64,000 nucleotides of DNA from Streptomyces diastatochromogenes (GTDB lineage: Bacteria > Actinomycetota > Actinomycetes > Streptomycetales > Streptomycetaceae): the NCBI RefSeq assembly GCF_002242805.1, contig NZ_MCGQ01000020.1:186227-250226 (forward strand). The letters are read 5' to 3'. Of the stretch, positions 43,794-52,342 are shown in pieces (positions within the stretch are counted from its first letter, which is position 1; each line of letters begins with the position of its first letter). The notes beneath the pieces are model-generated. The model did not search any database. It saw only the letters and a program-made list of their open reading frames with translations, and was not told the DNA's origin. Made by a program: the position numbers and the translations under genes.

Positions 43794-44723
43794 ATGACGG
43801 GAAAACACAGAAACACCTCGATCACCCGGCGCCGGGCCCTCGCGGTCACCGGCGGCACGGTGGCGGCCGGCGGCCTCGCGGCCGTCGGCTACCAGTCGGC
43901 ATTCGCCGACACGGCCACGGACGCCGAGGCGACCGCGACGGCCTCGGCGACCTCGACCAGCGGCACCTGCATGCAGCTGATGTCGAGCGTCACGGAGGGG
44001 CCGTACTACCTCGACGGTGCCTTGGTGCGCAAGGACATCACCGAGGGCAAGAACGGCGTCCCGCTGACCCTGCGGCTGACCGTCGTGGACGCCACCGACG
44101 GCTGCACCCCGGTCTCCGGCGCCGCGGTCGAGATCTGGCACTGCGACGCCTGGGGCTACTACTCCGGCTACACCACCGCCAACCCCGGCGGTTCGGCCCC
44201 GGCCGAGAGCGAGGAGGGCGACAGCGCCGACGACGCCACGTATCTGCGCGGCTATCAGATCGCCAACGCCAACGGGGTCGTGAAGTTCGAGACGATCTTC
44301 CCCGGCTGGTACACCCCGCGCACCTGCCACATCCACGTCAAGGTGCACACCGGCGGCGAGAAGGCGGACGGCACCTACGAGGGCGGCAAGGTGAACTTCA
44401 CCGGCCAGCTGTTCTTCGACGACGACATCGCCGAGGAGATCTTCACCCTGGAGCCCTACTCCCGGCACACGGGCAGCTACACCACCCTCGCCAACGACAT
44501 GGTCTACGGCGGCGGCGGCGCCTCCAGCGGCCTGCTCACCCTCAAGCCCGTGCACAAGAGCGACCCCTCCAAGGGGTACAAGGGCTCCCTGACGCTGGGC
44601 ATCGACCCGGACGCGGAGAACACCGGCGCGGGCAGCGGCGGCGGGGGCACCCCGCCGAGCGGCGGCCCCACGGGTGCCCCGCCGAGTGACAGCCCCTCCC
44701 CTTCGGCGTCGGCCTCCTCCTAG
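43794..44723 (+). CDS. Tat-exported intradiol ring-cleavage dioxygenase-like protein
   Basis: A 309-residue secreted protein. Tat signal ITRRRALAVTGGTVAAGG near residue 10. The dioxygenase core has EGPYYLDG (Tyr ligand), AAVEIWHCDAWGYYSGY, and PGWYTPRTCHIHVKVH with the second Tyr and two His ligands of non-heme Fe(III). A Gly/Pro/Ser-rich tail (about 280-309) follows. Probably oxidises catechol-type or lignin-derived aromatics outside the cell. ATG 43794 (MTGKHRNTS) places the signal correctly. Confidence 0.87.
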   Translation: MTGKHRNTSITRRRALAVTGGTVAAGGLAAVGYQSAFADTATDAEATATASATSTSGTCMQLMSSVTEGPYYLDGALVRKDITEGKNGVPLTLRLTVVDATDGCTPVSGAAVEIWHCDAWGYYSGYTTANPGGSAPAESEEGDSADDATYLRGYQIANANGVVKFETIFPGWYTPRTCHIHVKVHTGGEKADGTYEGGKVNFTGQLFFDDDIAEEIFTLEPYSRHTGSYTTLANDMVYGGGGASSGLLTLKPVHKSDPSKGYKGSLTLGIDPDAENTGAGSGGGGTPPSGGPTGAPPSDSPSPSASASS

Positions 44724-44732
44724 GGGAGGGCG

Positions 44733-45608
44733 ATGAACAGCCGCGAGGACGAGGCGCTGGCGCGGGCCGCCGTGGCCGCGCTCACCGGTCAGCTGGCGCT
44801 GGCACCCAAACCGGGGCTGCCCGACCCGCGCGACCTGAACGCCCGGACCACCCACGCCGACCACCGCGCCCTGCGCTGGTCCGCCAAGGCGCTCACCCCC
44901 GGCCTCGCGGCCATGGCCGCCGCCGCCCGCCGCACCGCCGAACCCACACCGGCGCTCCGCGCGGAACTCGGCGCGATCGGCCGCTGCACCGAACACACCC
45001 TCACCCTGGCGGGCGGCGGCCACCGGGGAGCCCTGTGGGTGCTGGGCCTGCTGGTCGCGGGGGTGGCGGTGGAGTCGGGGACGGGCGGATCGGCATCGGT
45101 CACGCGCGTACGCGGGTCCGGCGCTACCACCCAGGACGCCCGCGGCCGCGCCCACCGCATCACCGCGCTCGCCCGGCAGCTCGCCGCTCACCCCGACCGG
45201 GGTGCCCCGCCCCGGCCCACCAGGGGCTCCGCCGTCTCCGTCAAGTACGGGGCCGCGGGTGCCCGGGGTGAGGCGCGGGCCGGGTTTCCGCATGTGCGGC
45301 GGGCGTTGGACGCACTGGGCGCGGCCCGGGCGGGCGGTGCCGATGAGGGGCAGGCCCGGCTGGACGCCCTGCTCACCGTGATGTCCACCCTGCAGGACAC
45401 CGAGTTGCTGCACACCGCGGGCCCGATCGGCCTGCGCCAGGTGCAGGCGGGCGCCCGCGCGGTCCTGGAGGCGGGCGGTACGGCGACGGCGGCCGGCGCC
45501 GAGGCCCTGGCCGCGCTCGACGCCGACCTGCACGCGCGCGCGTGGAGCCCCCGGGGCAGCGCGGGTCTGCTCGCGGGGGCGTTGTTCCTGGACGCGTTGG
45601 CACCTTGA
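44733..45608 (+). CDS. CitG/MdcB-like triphosphoribosyl-dephospho-CoA synthase homologue
   Basis: A 291-residue protein. Family marks: KPGLPDPRDLNA, GGGHRGALWVLGLL, GARGEARAGFPHVRRAL, STLQDTELLHTAG and RGSAGLLAGALFLDAL. CitG/MdcB make the prosthetic-group precursor of citrate or malonate lyase, yet no lyase acyl-carrier gene is nearby. It starts 9 bases after the dioxygenase stop behind GGGAGGGCG, suggesting an operon. The orphan context makes the exact product uncertain. Confidence 0.75.
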   Translation: MNSREDEALARAAVAALTGQLALAPKPGLPDPRDLNARTTHADHRALRWSAKALTPGLAAMAAAARRTAEPTPALRAELGAIGRCTEHTLTLAGGGHRGALWVLGLLVAGVAVESGTGGSASVTRVRGSGATTQDARGRAHRITALARQLAAHPDRGAPPRPTRGSAVSVKYGAAGARGEARAGFPHVRRALDALGAARAGGADEGQARLDALLTVMSTLQDTELLHTAGPIGLRQVQAGARAVLEAGGTATAAGAEALAALDADLHARAWSPRGSAGLLAGALFLDALAP

Positions 45609-45630
45609 GCAGAACCAAGCCACCGCTGCT

Positions 45631-46995
45631 TCAGGCGTCCAGGACCTTCGCCAGCACCTCCAGCGCCTCCGCATACGCCCGCTCCCGCGGGGTGCCGTAG
45701 CCGACGACCAGGCCCTGCGGCCGGCCTTCGGCGGGCGTTTGCCAGTGGCTGCCCAGATGGCCGACGGCGAGGCCCTCCGCCTCGGCGCGGGCCAGGGCCT
45801 CGGCCTCGTCGGGGACGTCGATCAGTGCGTGCAGTCCGGCCGCGATGCCCCGCACGTTCCGCCGCGCGCCCAGCCGGTCCAGCAGCTGGTCGCGGCGACG
45901 CCGGTAGCGCAGGCGGCACGCGCGTACGTGCCGGTCGTAGGCATGGCTGTCGATCAGCTCGGCGAGCGCCAGCTGCCCGATGGTCTCGGTGTGGTGGTCG
46001 CTGTGCAGCTTGGCGTCGGCGACCGCGTCGACCAGCTGCGGCGGCAGCACCATCCAGCCGAGCCGCAGTGCGGGGCCGAGGGTCTTGGAGGCGGTGCCCA
46101 GGTAGACGACCTGGCCCGGGGCCATGCCCTGCAACGCGCCCACCGGCTGGCGGTCGTAGCGGAACTCGCCGTCGTAGTCGTCCTCGACGATGAGCCCCCC
46201 GCGCGCGCGTGCCCAGTCGGTGAGCGCGCGGCGCCGCTCGGGGTGCAGGGTCACGCCGGTCGGGTACTGGTGGGCCGGGGTGACCACCACGGCGGCCGCC
46301 TCACCCAGTTCCGTGGGACGCACTCCGCGCTCGTCCACCCGCACCGGCAGCACGGTCCCGCCGTTGCGCCGCACCACCTCCCGGTGGAAGGGCAGCCCCG
46401 GGTCCTCCATCGCGATCGAGGCGCCGTCCAGCACACGCGTCAGCAGCGCGAGCCCCTGCACGTACCCGGAGGTGATCACGATCCGCTCCGGCGGCGCGAG
46501 CACCCCGCGGGCCCGCCCGAGGTAGCCGGAGAGCGCGGTGCGCAGCTCGATCCGGCCGCGCGGGTCGCCGTAGTCGTACGCCAGTGAGGGCGCCGTCGCT
46601 ATGGCGCGGCGCAGCGCGCGCAGCCAGGCCGCGGCCGGGAACGCGCCCACGTCGGGACTGCCCGGCCGGAGGTCGAAACGCGGCGCACGCGCGTGTGGTG
46701 CCGTTCCCGGCGCCTCCTCCCGCAGGGCCGGCAGTTCGGCGACCCGGGTGCCGGACCCCTGCCGGGCGGTCAGATAGCCCTCGGCGACGAGCTGGTCGTA
46801 CGCCGACTTCACGGTGCCGCGCGAGATGCCGAGTTCCGCCGCGAGCCGACGGGTGGCCGGCAGCCGGGTGCCGGGTGCGAGGCGCCCGTCGCGTACGGCG
46901 TCCCTGAGCGCCCGTTCCAGACCGACCCGGCGGCCGTCGGCCGCGTCCGGTTCGAGATGCAGGTCCACACCCACACCGGACCAGAAGTCGTCCAC
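45631..46995 (-). CDS. MocR/PdxR-type GntR-aminotransferase regulator
   Basis: A 454-residue fusion. Residues about 15-85 are a GntR winged helix (LERALRDAVRDGRL, AAELGISRGTVKSAYDQLVAEGYL). The rest is a fold-type I aminotransferase domain with VEDDYDGEFRYDR and YLGTASKTLGPALRLGW, the lysine that binds PLP. MocR proteins use PLP as a signal, often for vitamin B6 or amino-sugar genes. GTG 46995 follows AGGGGGAGGG. No pdx genes are adjacent. Confidence 0.9.
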   Translation of the reverse strand: MDDFWSGVGVDLHLEPDAADGRRVGLERALRDAVRDGRLAPGTRLPATRRLAAELGISRGTVKSAYDQLVAEGYLTARQGSGTRVAELPALREEAPGTAPHARAPRFDLRPGSPDVGAFPAAAWLRALRRAIATAPSLAYDYGDPRGRIELRTALSGYLGRARGVLAPPERIVITSGYVQGLALLTRVLDGASIAMEDPGLPFHREVVRRNGGTVLPVRVDERGVRPTELGEAAAVVVTPAHQYPTGVTLHPERRRALTDWARARGGLIVEDDYDGEFRYDRQPVGALQGMAPGQVVYLGTASKTLGPALRLGWMVLPPQLVDAVADAKLHSDHHTETIGQLALAELIDSHAYDRHVRACRLRYRRRRDQLLDRLGARRNVRGIAAGLHALIDVPDEAEALARAEAEGLAVGHLGSHWQTPAEGRPQGLVVGYGTPRERAYAEALEVLAKVLDA

Positions 46996-47088
46996 GAAAA
47001 CCCTCCCCCTAGGCACGCGAAGCCTTCACACGCGTACGGACACACCGATGGCCGGGCACCTCCGGGTACCCGGCCATCAGTAGTCCTA

Positions 47089-48549
47089 TCAGCCCTTCAG
47101 GGACGCCATCCAGGCCTCGACCTCGTCGGAGCGGCGCGGCAGGCCGTCCGAGAGGTTCCGGTTGCCGTCCTCGGTGACGAGGATGTCGTCCTCGATGCGG
47201 ACGCCGATGCCCCGGTACTCCTCGGGGACCGTCAGGTCGTCGGCCTGGAAGTACAGGCCCGGCTCCACGGTGAGCACCATGCCCGGCTCCAGCGTGCCGT
47301 CGACGTACGTCTCGACCCGCGCGGCCGCGCAGTCGTGGACGTCCAGGCCGAGCATGTGGCCGGTGCCGTGCAGGGTCCAGCGGCGCTGCAGGCCCAGCTC
47401 CAGGACGCGCTCGACCGGGCCCTCGACCAGGCCCCACTCGACGAGCCGCTCGGCGAGGACGCGCTGGGCGGCGTCGTGGAAGTCGCGGTACTTGGCGCCC
47501 GGCTTCACGGCCGCGATACCGGCCTCCTGGGCCTCGTACACGGCGTCGTAGACCTTCTTCTGGATCTCGCTGTACGTGCCGTTGACCGGCAGCGTGCGCG
47601 TGACGTCGGCGGTGTACAGCGTGTGCGTCTCCACGCCCGCGTCCAGCAGGAGCAGGTCACCGGAGCGCACCGGGCCGTCGTTGCGCACCCAGTGCAGCGT
47701 GCAGGCGTGCGCGCCGGCCGCGCAGATGGAGCCGTAGCCGACGTCGTTGCCCTCCACACGCGCGCGGAGGAAGAACGTGCCCTCGATGTAGCGCTCGCTC
47801 GTCGCCTCGGCCTTGTCGAGGACCTTCACGACGTCCTCGAAGCCGCGCACGGTGGAGTCGACGGCCTTCTGCAGCTCGCCGATCTCGAAGGCGTCCTTGA
47901 CCAGCCGGGCCTCGGACAGGAAGACCCGCAGCTCCTCGTCGCGCTCGGCGGTGACCTTGTCGGTCAGGGCGGCCTCGATGCCGGCGTCGTAGCCGCGGAC
48001 GACCCGCACCGGGCCGGTGGCCTCGCGCAGCTTGTCGGCCAGCTCGCGCACGTCGGCGGCCGGGATGCCGTACAGCGCCTCGGACTCGGTCAGGGAGTGG
48101 CGGCGGCCGACCCACAGCTCGCCCTGGCCGGAGAGCCAGAACTCGCCGTTCTCGCGGTCGGAGCGGGGCAGGAGGTAGATCGTCTCCTTGTGGCCCTCGG
48201 CGGTGGGCTCCAGGACGAGGACGCCGTCCTCGGACTGGTTGCCGGTGAGGTAGGCGTACTCGACCGAGGCGCGGAAGGAGTACTCGGTGTCGTTCGAGCG
48301 GGTCTTCAGATTGCCCGCGGGGATGACGAGGCGCTCGCCCGGGAAGCGCGCGGAGAGCGCGGCGCGGCGCCGGGCGGTCTCGGCGGCCTGCGGGATCTGC
48401 TCCAGGTCGTGCAGCTCCGTGTCGGCCCACCCGGACTTCATGTTCTCGGCCAGCTCGTCGGAGACGCCTGGGTACAGGCCGTTCTTCCGCTGCTTGACGG
48501 GCTCCTCGGACTCAGCTTCCGGGGTCTCCGGGTTGAGCGCGTCGGACAC
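47089..48549 (-). CDS. pepP: Xaa-Pro aminopeptidase (aminopeptidase P)
   Basis: A 486-residue M24B metallopeptidase that removes N-terminal residues before proline. An N-terminal control domain (about 1-230) precedes the catalytic domain. Metal ligands: aspartates in LLLLDAGVET and LYTADVTRTLP, histidine in GTGHMLGLDVHD, glutamates in TVEPGLYF and VRIEDDIL. GTG 48549 follows AGGAGG. Confidence 0.93.
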   Translation of the reverse strand: MSDALNPETPEAESEEPVKQRKNGLYPGVSDELAENMKSGWADTELHDLEQIPQAAETARRRAALSARFPGERLVIPAGNLKTRSNDTEYSFRASVEYAYLTGNQSEDGVLVLEPTAEGHKETIYLLPRSDRENGEFWLSGQGELWVGRRHSLTESEALYGIPAADVRELADKLREATGPVRVVRGYDAGIEAALTDKVTAERDEELRVFLSEARLVKDAFEIGELQKAVDSTVRGFEDVVKVLDKAEATSERYIEGTFFLRARVEGNDVGYGSICAAGAHACTLHWVRNDGPVRSGDLLLLDAGVETHTLYTADVTRTLPVNGTYSEIQKKVYDAVYEAQEAGIAAVKPGAKYRDFHDAAQRVLAERLVEWGLVEGPVERVLELGLQRRWTLHGTGHMLGLDVHDCAAARVETYVDGTLEPGMVLTVEPGLYFQADDLTVPEEYRGIGVRIEDDILVTEDGNRNLSDGLPRRSDEVEAWMASLKG

Positions 48550-48708
48550 GTGATCCTCCTCGGTACGGCATGTGATCTCCCCCCGGGCCCGTGATGCTCG
48601 CGATCGTGCCCGAGCAGGGGACCTCCATCATCGTACGGTCGTACAGAAAGCGACCCTGGGCCGGAAGACCTGTTATGCCCACCCATGCCAGGCGGTGCGG
48701 GAGCGCTC

Positions 48709-50145
48709 TCAGTCGAAGCGGGCCGCGAGCAGGACCACGTCCTCCTCGCTGTCGGCCGTGTCCAGGCCGTCGGGCAGGACCGTGCGCAGCACGTGGTCGG
48801 CGACCGCCCCCGGGTCGCGGCGCAGGGTGCGCGGGATGCTCGCGGCGGCCGCGTGCAGCCGGGCGAAGGCGCGGTCCATGGGGTCGCCGGTACGGTGCAG
48901 CAGCCCGTCGGTGTAGAGCAGCACGGTCTCCCCGGCCTCGGCCTGGATCTCCACGCTCGGCGCCTCCCAGCAGGCGAGCATGCCGAGCGGCGCGGAGACG
49001 GAGGTCTCGGCGAACTCGGTGCGCCGCTCGCCGATCAGCAGGGGCGGGCTGTGCCCGGCGCCGGCCAGGGTGATCCTGCGCAGGGCCGGCTCGCAGTAGG
49101 CGAACAGGGCGGTGGCCGAGCGGGCGGGCTCGGTCAGGCGCAGCAGCAGCTCCAGGTCGGACAGGACGGCGACCGGGTCCTCGCCCTCCATCACGGCGTA
49201 GGCCCTGAGGGAGGCGCGCAGCCGGCCCATGGCGGCCACCGCGCTGGGTCCGGAGCCGGTGACCGAGCCGACGGAGAGGCCGAGGGCGGCGTCGGGCAGC
49301 GGCAGCGCGTCGTACCAGTCGCCGCCGCCGCGCGGGCCGGTGCGGTGCCGGGCGGCGAGCTGGACGCCGGCCACCCTCGGCAGCCGGGAGGGCAGCAGTT
49401 CCCCGGCGATGGTCGCCACGCACGTGCGCGCGCGTTCGACTTCCACCAGCAGGGCGAGGTGCTCGGCGGCGTGGCGGACGTACAGGCCGATCAGGTGGCG
49501 GTGGTGCTCGTCCGGCTCGGCGGGCTCGTCGTACAGCCACACGGCGGCGCCGAGGCGGCCGGCGGACTCGGTGGTCAGGGGGACGGCGTAGCTGGCGGCG
49601 TAGCCGAGGCGGGCGGCCACCTCGCGGTGGCGGGGGTCGAGGCCGTGCTCGGCGAACAGGTCGGCGTGCACGATCTCGGCGTTCGCGCCGGTGCCCGCGC
49701 CGGCGTCCAGGAGGGCGCCGTGGGGCAGGGAGCCGCGCGGCACGGTCTCCATGTGGCCGAGGTCGGCGCGGCCGAGGCCGAAGCCGATGGTGGTGCGGGG
49801 GGCGAGTCCGTCGGCGGGTTCCAGGACGACCAGACCGCGGCGGGCGCCGACGAGGGCGGATCCGGCGCGCAGCAGCTCCTCGAGTGCGGGCTCGAGGGCG
49901 TCCGTGCGGGACAGGCGTTCGGTGAGTTCGTGGAGGGTCGTGAGGTCCGAGACCCAGCCGGCCAGCCGGTCCTGGAGCAGGGTGCCGGGGGCGGGTCCGG
50001 TGGGGGTGGGGGTGTTCCTGGCCGGAAGTGCGCTGTCCGGGGAGGGGCCGGCGCCCGGGGCGGCGGGTGTGGGCGCGACAGTGTGTGCGGGTGGGGGAAC
50101 CGCTGGATCGATTCCAGCCACTTTCGGAGGGTGCGGGGCGTTCAT
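48709..50145 (-). CDS. GAF-domain PP2C (SpoIIE-type) phosphatase
   Basis: A 478-residue protein: Pro/Ala-rich N-terminus (1-55), GAF-like sensor (about 65-215), then a SpoIIE/RsbU-type phosphatase domain with GPRGGGDWYDALPL, LAGAGHSPPLL and LLYTDGLLHR. Such enzymes dephosphorylate anti-anti-sigma factors in partner-switching cascades. In the usual VGDVxGxG position it reads VGSVTGSGPSA, so one metal-binding aspartate may be replaced by serine and activity could be weak. Confidence 0.85.
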   Translation of the reverse strand: MNAPHPPKVAGIDPAVPPPAHTVAPTPAAPGAGPSPDSALPARNTPTPTGPAPGTLLQDRLAGWVSDLTTLHELTERLSRTDALEPALEELLRAGSALVGARRGLVVLEPADGLAPRTTIGFGLGRADLGHMETVPRGSLPHGALLDAGAGTGANAEIVHADLFAEHGLDPRHREVAARLGYAASYAVPLTTESAGRLGAAVWLYDEPAEPDEHHRHLIGLYVRHAAEHLALLVEVERARTCVATIAGELLPSRLPRVAGVQLAARHRTGPRGGGDWYDALPLPDAALGLSVGSVTGSGPSAVAAMGRLRASLRAYAVMEGEDPVAVLSDLELLLRLTEPARSATALFAYCEPALRRITLAGAGHSPPLLIGERRTEFAETSVSAPLGMLACWEAPSVEIQAEAGETVLLYTDGLLHRTGDPMDRAFARLHAAAASIPRTLRRDPGAVADHVLRTVLPDGLDTADSEEDVVLLAARFD

Positions 50146-50157
50146 GGCGTCCGGCCT

Positions 50158-50289
50158 TCAGACCTGTGCGTATTGCTCAAAAGCATCGCAAACCCCCATG
50201 TCATTCTGCGCCGCTAGCAGTGTCTCCACATGTACACGCACTCGTGAGGGGATGTCCAGCATTGTCCTGCAGGGATTCCTGGTGTCCAT
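50158..50289 (-). CDS. Candidate small ORF just upstream of the PP2C gene
   Basis: A 43-residue frame starting MDTRNPCRTMLDIP and ending FEQYAQV, with its stop 12 bases before the phosphatase ATG. Composition (helical, mixed charge, VRVHVETLLAAQND) looks protein-like in a region without other genes, and its position suggests translational coupling. The ribosome binding site is poor (AAGGA lies 17 bases away), and the in-frame Met ten codons in is an alternative start. Function unknown. Confidence 0.35.
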   Translation of the reverse strand: MDTRNPCRTMLDIPSRVRVHVETLLAAQNDMGVCDAFEQYAQV

Positions 50290-50751
50290 GCGTCTGATGT
50301 GGGTTTCCTTCGAAACCCTTGCCTTACTGCCAAGTTGGCTTAAAACTGCCTTAGGTATCGGTCCATTGCGGTCGACTGGCCTTGCTCCACTGAGCGTCAC
50401 TGCGGTCGTGATGGGTACGTACTCGGTGAAGGCCAGGGGTGGTTGGGGGCCACCCGGAACCTGGCGACGGACCCGGGCGTCATAGCCACCGACGGCCGAG
50501 CCCCATCCTCCCGTGGTGGAGGCGGAGAGAAATACGCGCGACGGCAAAACGCCAGACTTCGCCACCCCCATGCCGCACCCGTGCTTTTGATAGACGCACT
50601 ACGGACGCGGCCAACGCTCGACCCCTTGGGGTTCCCCTTGCCATGCGCAGGGGTGTGATGCGCCAACAGGTACGCACAGTGAAGTGATCGACACATGGTG
50701 TGATGTGGTCCACGGTGTTGCCAGCGGTGCAACGGAAAGGAACGAGCGCTC
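50290..50751. other. Intergenic region upstream of divergent PP2C and prim-pol-like genes
   Basis: About 460 bases between divergent transcription units, with lower GC in 50290-50420. The divergent promoters should lie here, but I cannot place them firmly. No RNA gene or strong repeat is seen. Confidence 0.4.
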
Positions 50752-51417
50752 ATGCGCGAGATCCTCGGAAGGCGACGCAGGCTCCTGTCCAGGCGGAAAG
50801 ACGGGAGGCCTGAGCTGATCAGCGCGGCCCTGACCTTCGCGACGGAATGGCAGTGGCCCGTGCTCCCGGGCGTGGCCCCGGACCCGCAGGGACGGGCCCG
50901 CTGCGCCTGCCCCGACCCGGAGTGCACGGTGCCCGGTGCGCACCCCTTCGACCCCGGCCTGCTCGCCGCCACCACCGACGGGCGCATGGTGCGCTGGTGG
51001 TGGGGCAACCGGCCGAGCGCGCCGATCATCCTCGCCACCGGCGGCAACGCGCCCTGCGCGGTCAGCCTGCCGGCGCCCGCGGCGGCCCAGGCCCTCGACC
51101 TGCTCGACCGGCGGGGCATGCGCCTCGGCCCGGTGATCGCCGCGCCGACCCGCTGGTCGGTGCTCGTCAAGCCGTACTCCATGGAGCAGCTCGGCGAGCT
51201 GCTCTACGCCAAGGACTTCGTGCCCGGCTCGCTGCGCTTCCACGGCGAGGGCGGCTACCTCGCCCTGCCGCCCTCCGAGACCGGCCAGGGCGCCGTCCGC
51301 TGGGAGCGCGCCCCGCTGCCGGGCTCGGCCTCGCCCTGGGTGCCCGATGTGGAGGCCGTGGTGGACGCCGTGGTCGACGCCCTCACTCGTACGGGTGTGA
51401 GCGCGCCCGAGTTGTAG
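50752..51417 (+). CDS. Degenerate prim-pol (bifunctional DNA primase/polymerase-like) protein
   Basis: A 221-residue relative of the prim-pol domain (PF09250). Shared layout with the protein at 61742-62644: an N-terminal helix with ALTFATEWQWPVLPG, a CACPDPEC cysteine segment before PGAHPFDPG, a W-rich helix, then the strand that in active enzymes carries DxD. Here that strand reads APCAVSLPAP, without the acidic pair, so catalysis is unlikely. Such proteins recur in Streptomyces and may have a structural or DNA-binding job. Confidence 0.7.
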   Translation: MREILGRRRRLLSRRKDGRPELISAALTFATEWQWPVLPGVAPDPQGRARCACPDPECTVPGAHPFDPGLLAATTDGRMVRWWWGNRPSAPIILATGGNAPCAVSLPAPAAAQALDLLDRRGMRLGPVIAAPTRWSVLVKPYSMEQLGELLYAKDFVPGSLRFHGEGGYLALPPSETGQGAVRWERAPLPGSASPWVPDVEAVVDAVVDALTRTGVSAPEL

Positions 51418-51473
51418 GGGTGTCGGGCGCGGGTGCGGCCGGATGTCCGCCCGTGGTCGTTATCTTCCGCTAC

Positions 51474-52100
51474 ATGCTGCGCATTCCTGGGGGTCACGGC
51501 AATCGGTCGTCGCACCGCGGCGGGCCGGACCCCCGAAGGCTTCGTCTGCTCGCTCTCCTGGGCGTCGTGGTGGGCGTCGTCGCTCTGCCGCTGGCCGTGG
51601 CGTCCGCGGGGCAGGTGGGCGACGCCGCGGGATCTCCGGGGGCGGGCGGCGGGGCCGGCGTACACGCGCCGTCGTCCTCGTCTTTGCTCGGTGACGCGAA
51701 GATGCCCTCCGTCGCTCCCACGCGTTCCCCCCTGCTGCTCGGCCTGGGCGTGGCCACCGCGGCCCGCTGCGGACCCGAACTCTCCTCACCCGAGGGCGTC
51801 GAGGCGCAGACCTGTGTACTGACACAGGGCGAGGACACCTGGGCGCGCACCTACTACCGCAACACCAGCGGCGAGGCCGTGGACTCCGTGCTGAGCCTGA
51901 TGGAGCCGGCCGGCCGCACTGTGCAGACGCACTGCGCCACGGACGCCGCCGACGAGCCCGCCACTTGCGAGACACCCCGTGAACGCACCCGGGGTTCGCT
52001 GGACGGCTACACGGCCGTCGCCGAGTTCGCCGCGCACGGTGCCGATGGGCCGCTGCTGCTGCGCTCGGGCAGCAACTCCGAGGCGACGAACGGGAGTTGA
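51474..52100 (+). CDS. Secreted or membrane-anchored protein, unrecognised
   Basis: A 208-residue protein: a basic start (MLRIPGGHGNRSSHRGG), one hydrophobic segment (LALLGVVVGVVALPLAVASAG, about 30-50) acting as signal or anchor, a Gly/Ser linker, then an extracytoplasmic domain with four cysteines that could form two disulfides (RCGPEL, QTCVLT, QTHCATDA, ATCETP). It contains TYYRNTSGE and ends in GSNSEATNGS. No family recognised. An in-frame GTG at 51453 is an alternative start. Confidence 0.65.
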   Translation: MLRIPGGHGNRSSHRGGPDPRRLRLLALLGVVVGVVALPLAVASAGQVGDAAGSPGAGGGAGVHAPSSSSLLGDAKMPSVAPTRSPLLLGLGVATAARCGPELSSPEGVEAQTCVLTQGEDTWARTYYRNTSGEAVDSVLSLMEPAGRTVQTHCATDAADEPATCETPRERTRGSLDGYTAVAEFAAHGADGPLLLRSGSNSEATNGS

Positions 52101-52142
52101 CGCTCCGCGCGGTGCTGTACGCCGTGCGCGGACATGGAAAGG

Positions 52143-52180
52143 CCCGGTTGCTGGCGACGGGGGATGCACCAGCAACCGGG
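52143..52180 (+). terminator. Terminator hairpin after secreted-protein gene
   Basis: CCCGGTTGCTGG (52143-52154) pairs perfectly with CCAGCAACCGGG (52169-52180) around a 14-base loop, 42 bases past the stop. Confidence 0.75.
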
Positions 52181-52297
52181 CTACTGGAACGGTAACAAGA
52201 GATCGGCGGTTCGCAAATTCGATCTCGGCTATTCGGACACCGATTTCCCTGTCGCGACGGGGAGTTGTGACAGGAGTCACCTGATTCGGGCGCCGTC

Positions 52298-52327
52298 GTC
52301 ACGGCTGACCGACCGTTCAGCCGTGAC
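52298..52327 (-). terminator. Terminator hairpin after SEC-C gene
   Basis: GTCACGGCTGA (52298-52308) and TCAGCCGTGAC (52317-52327) form a perfect 11 bp stem with an 8-base loop, 16 bases past the minus-strand gene. Confidence 0.75.
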
Positions 52328-52342
52328 GCGTGCCCGGAAGCG

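Noticed and set aside
50439..50687. Short plus-strand frames in the PP2C/prim-pol gap
   Set aside because: Arg/Pro-rich composition and no ribosome binding site; likely chance frames.
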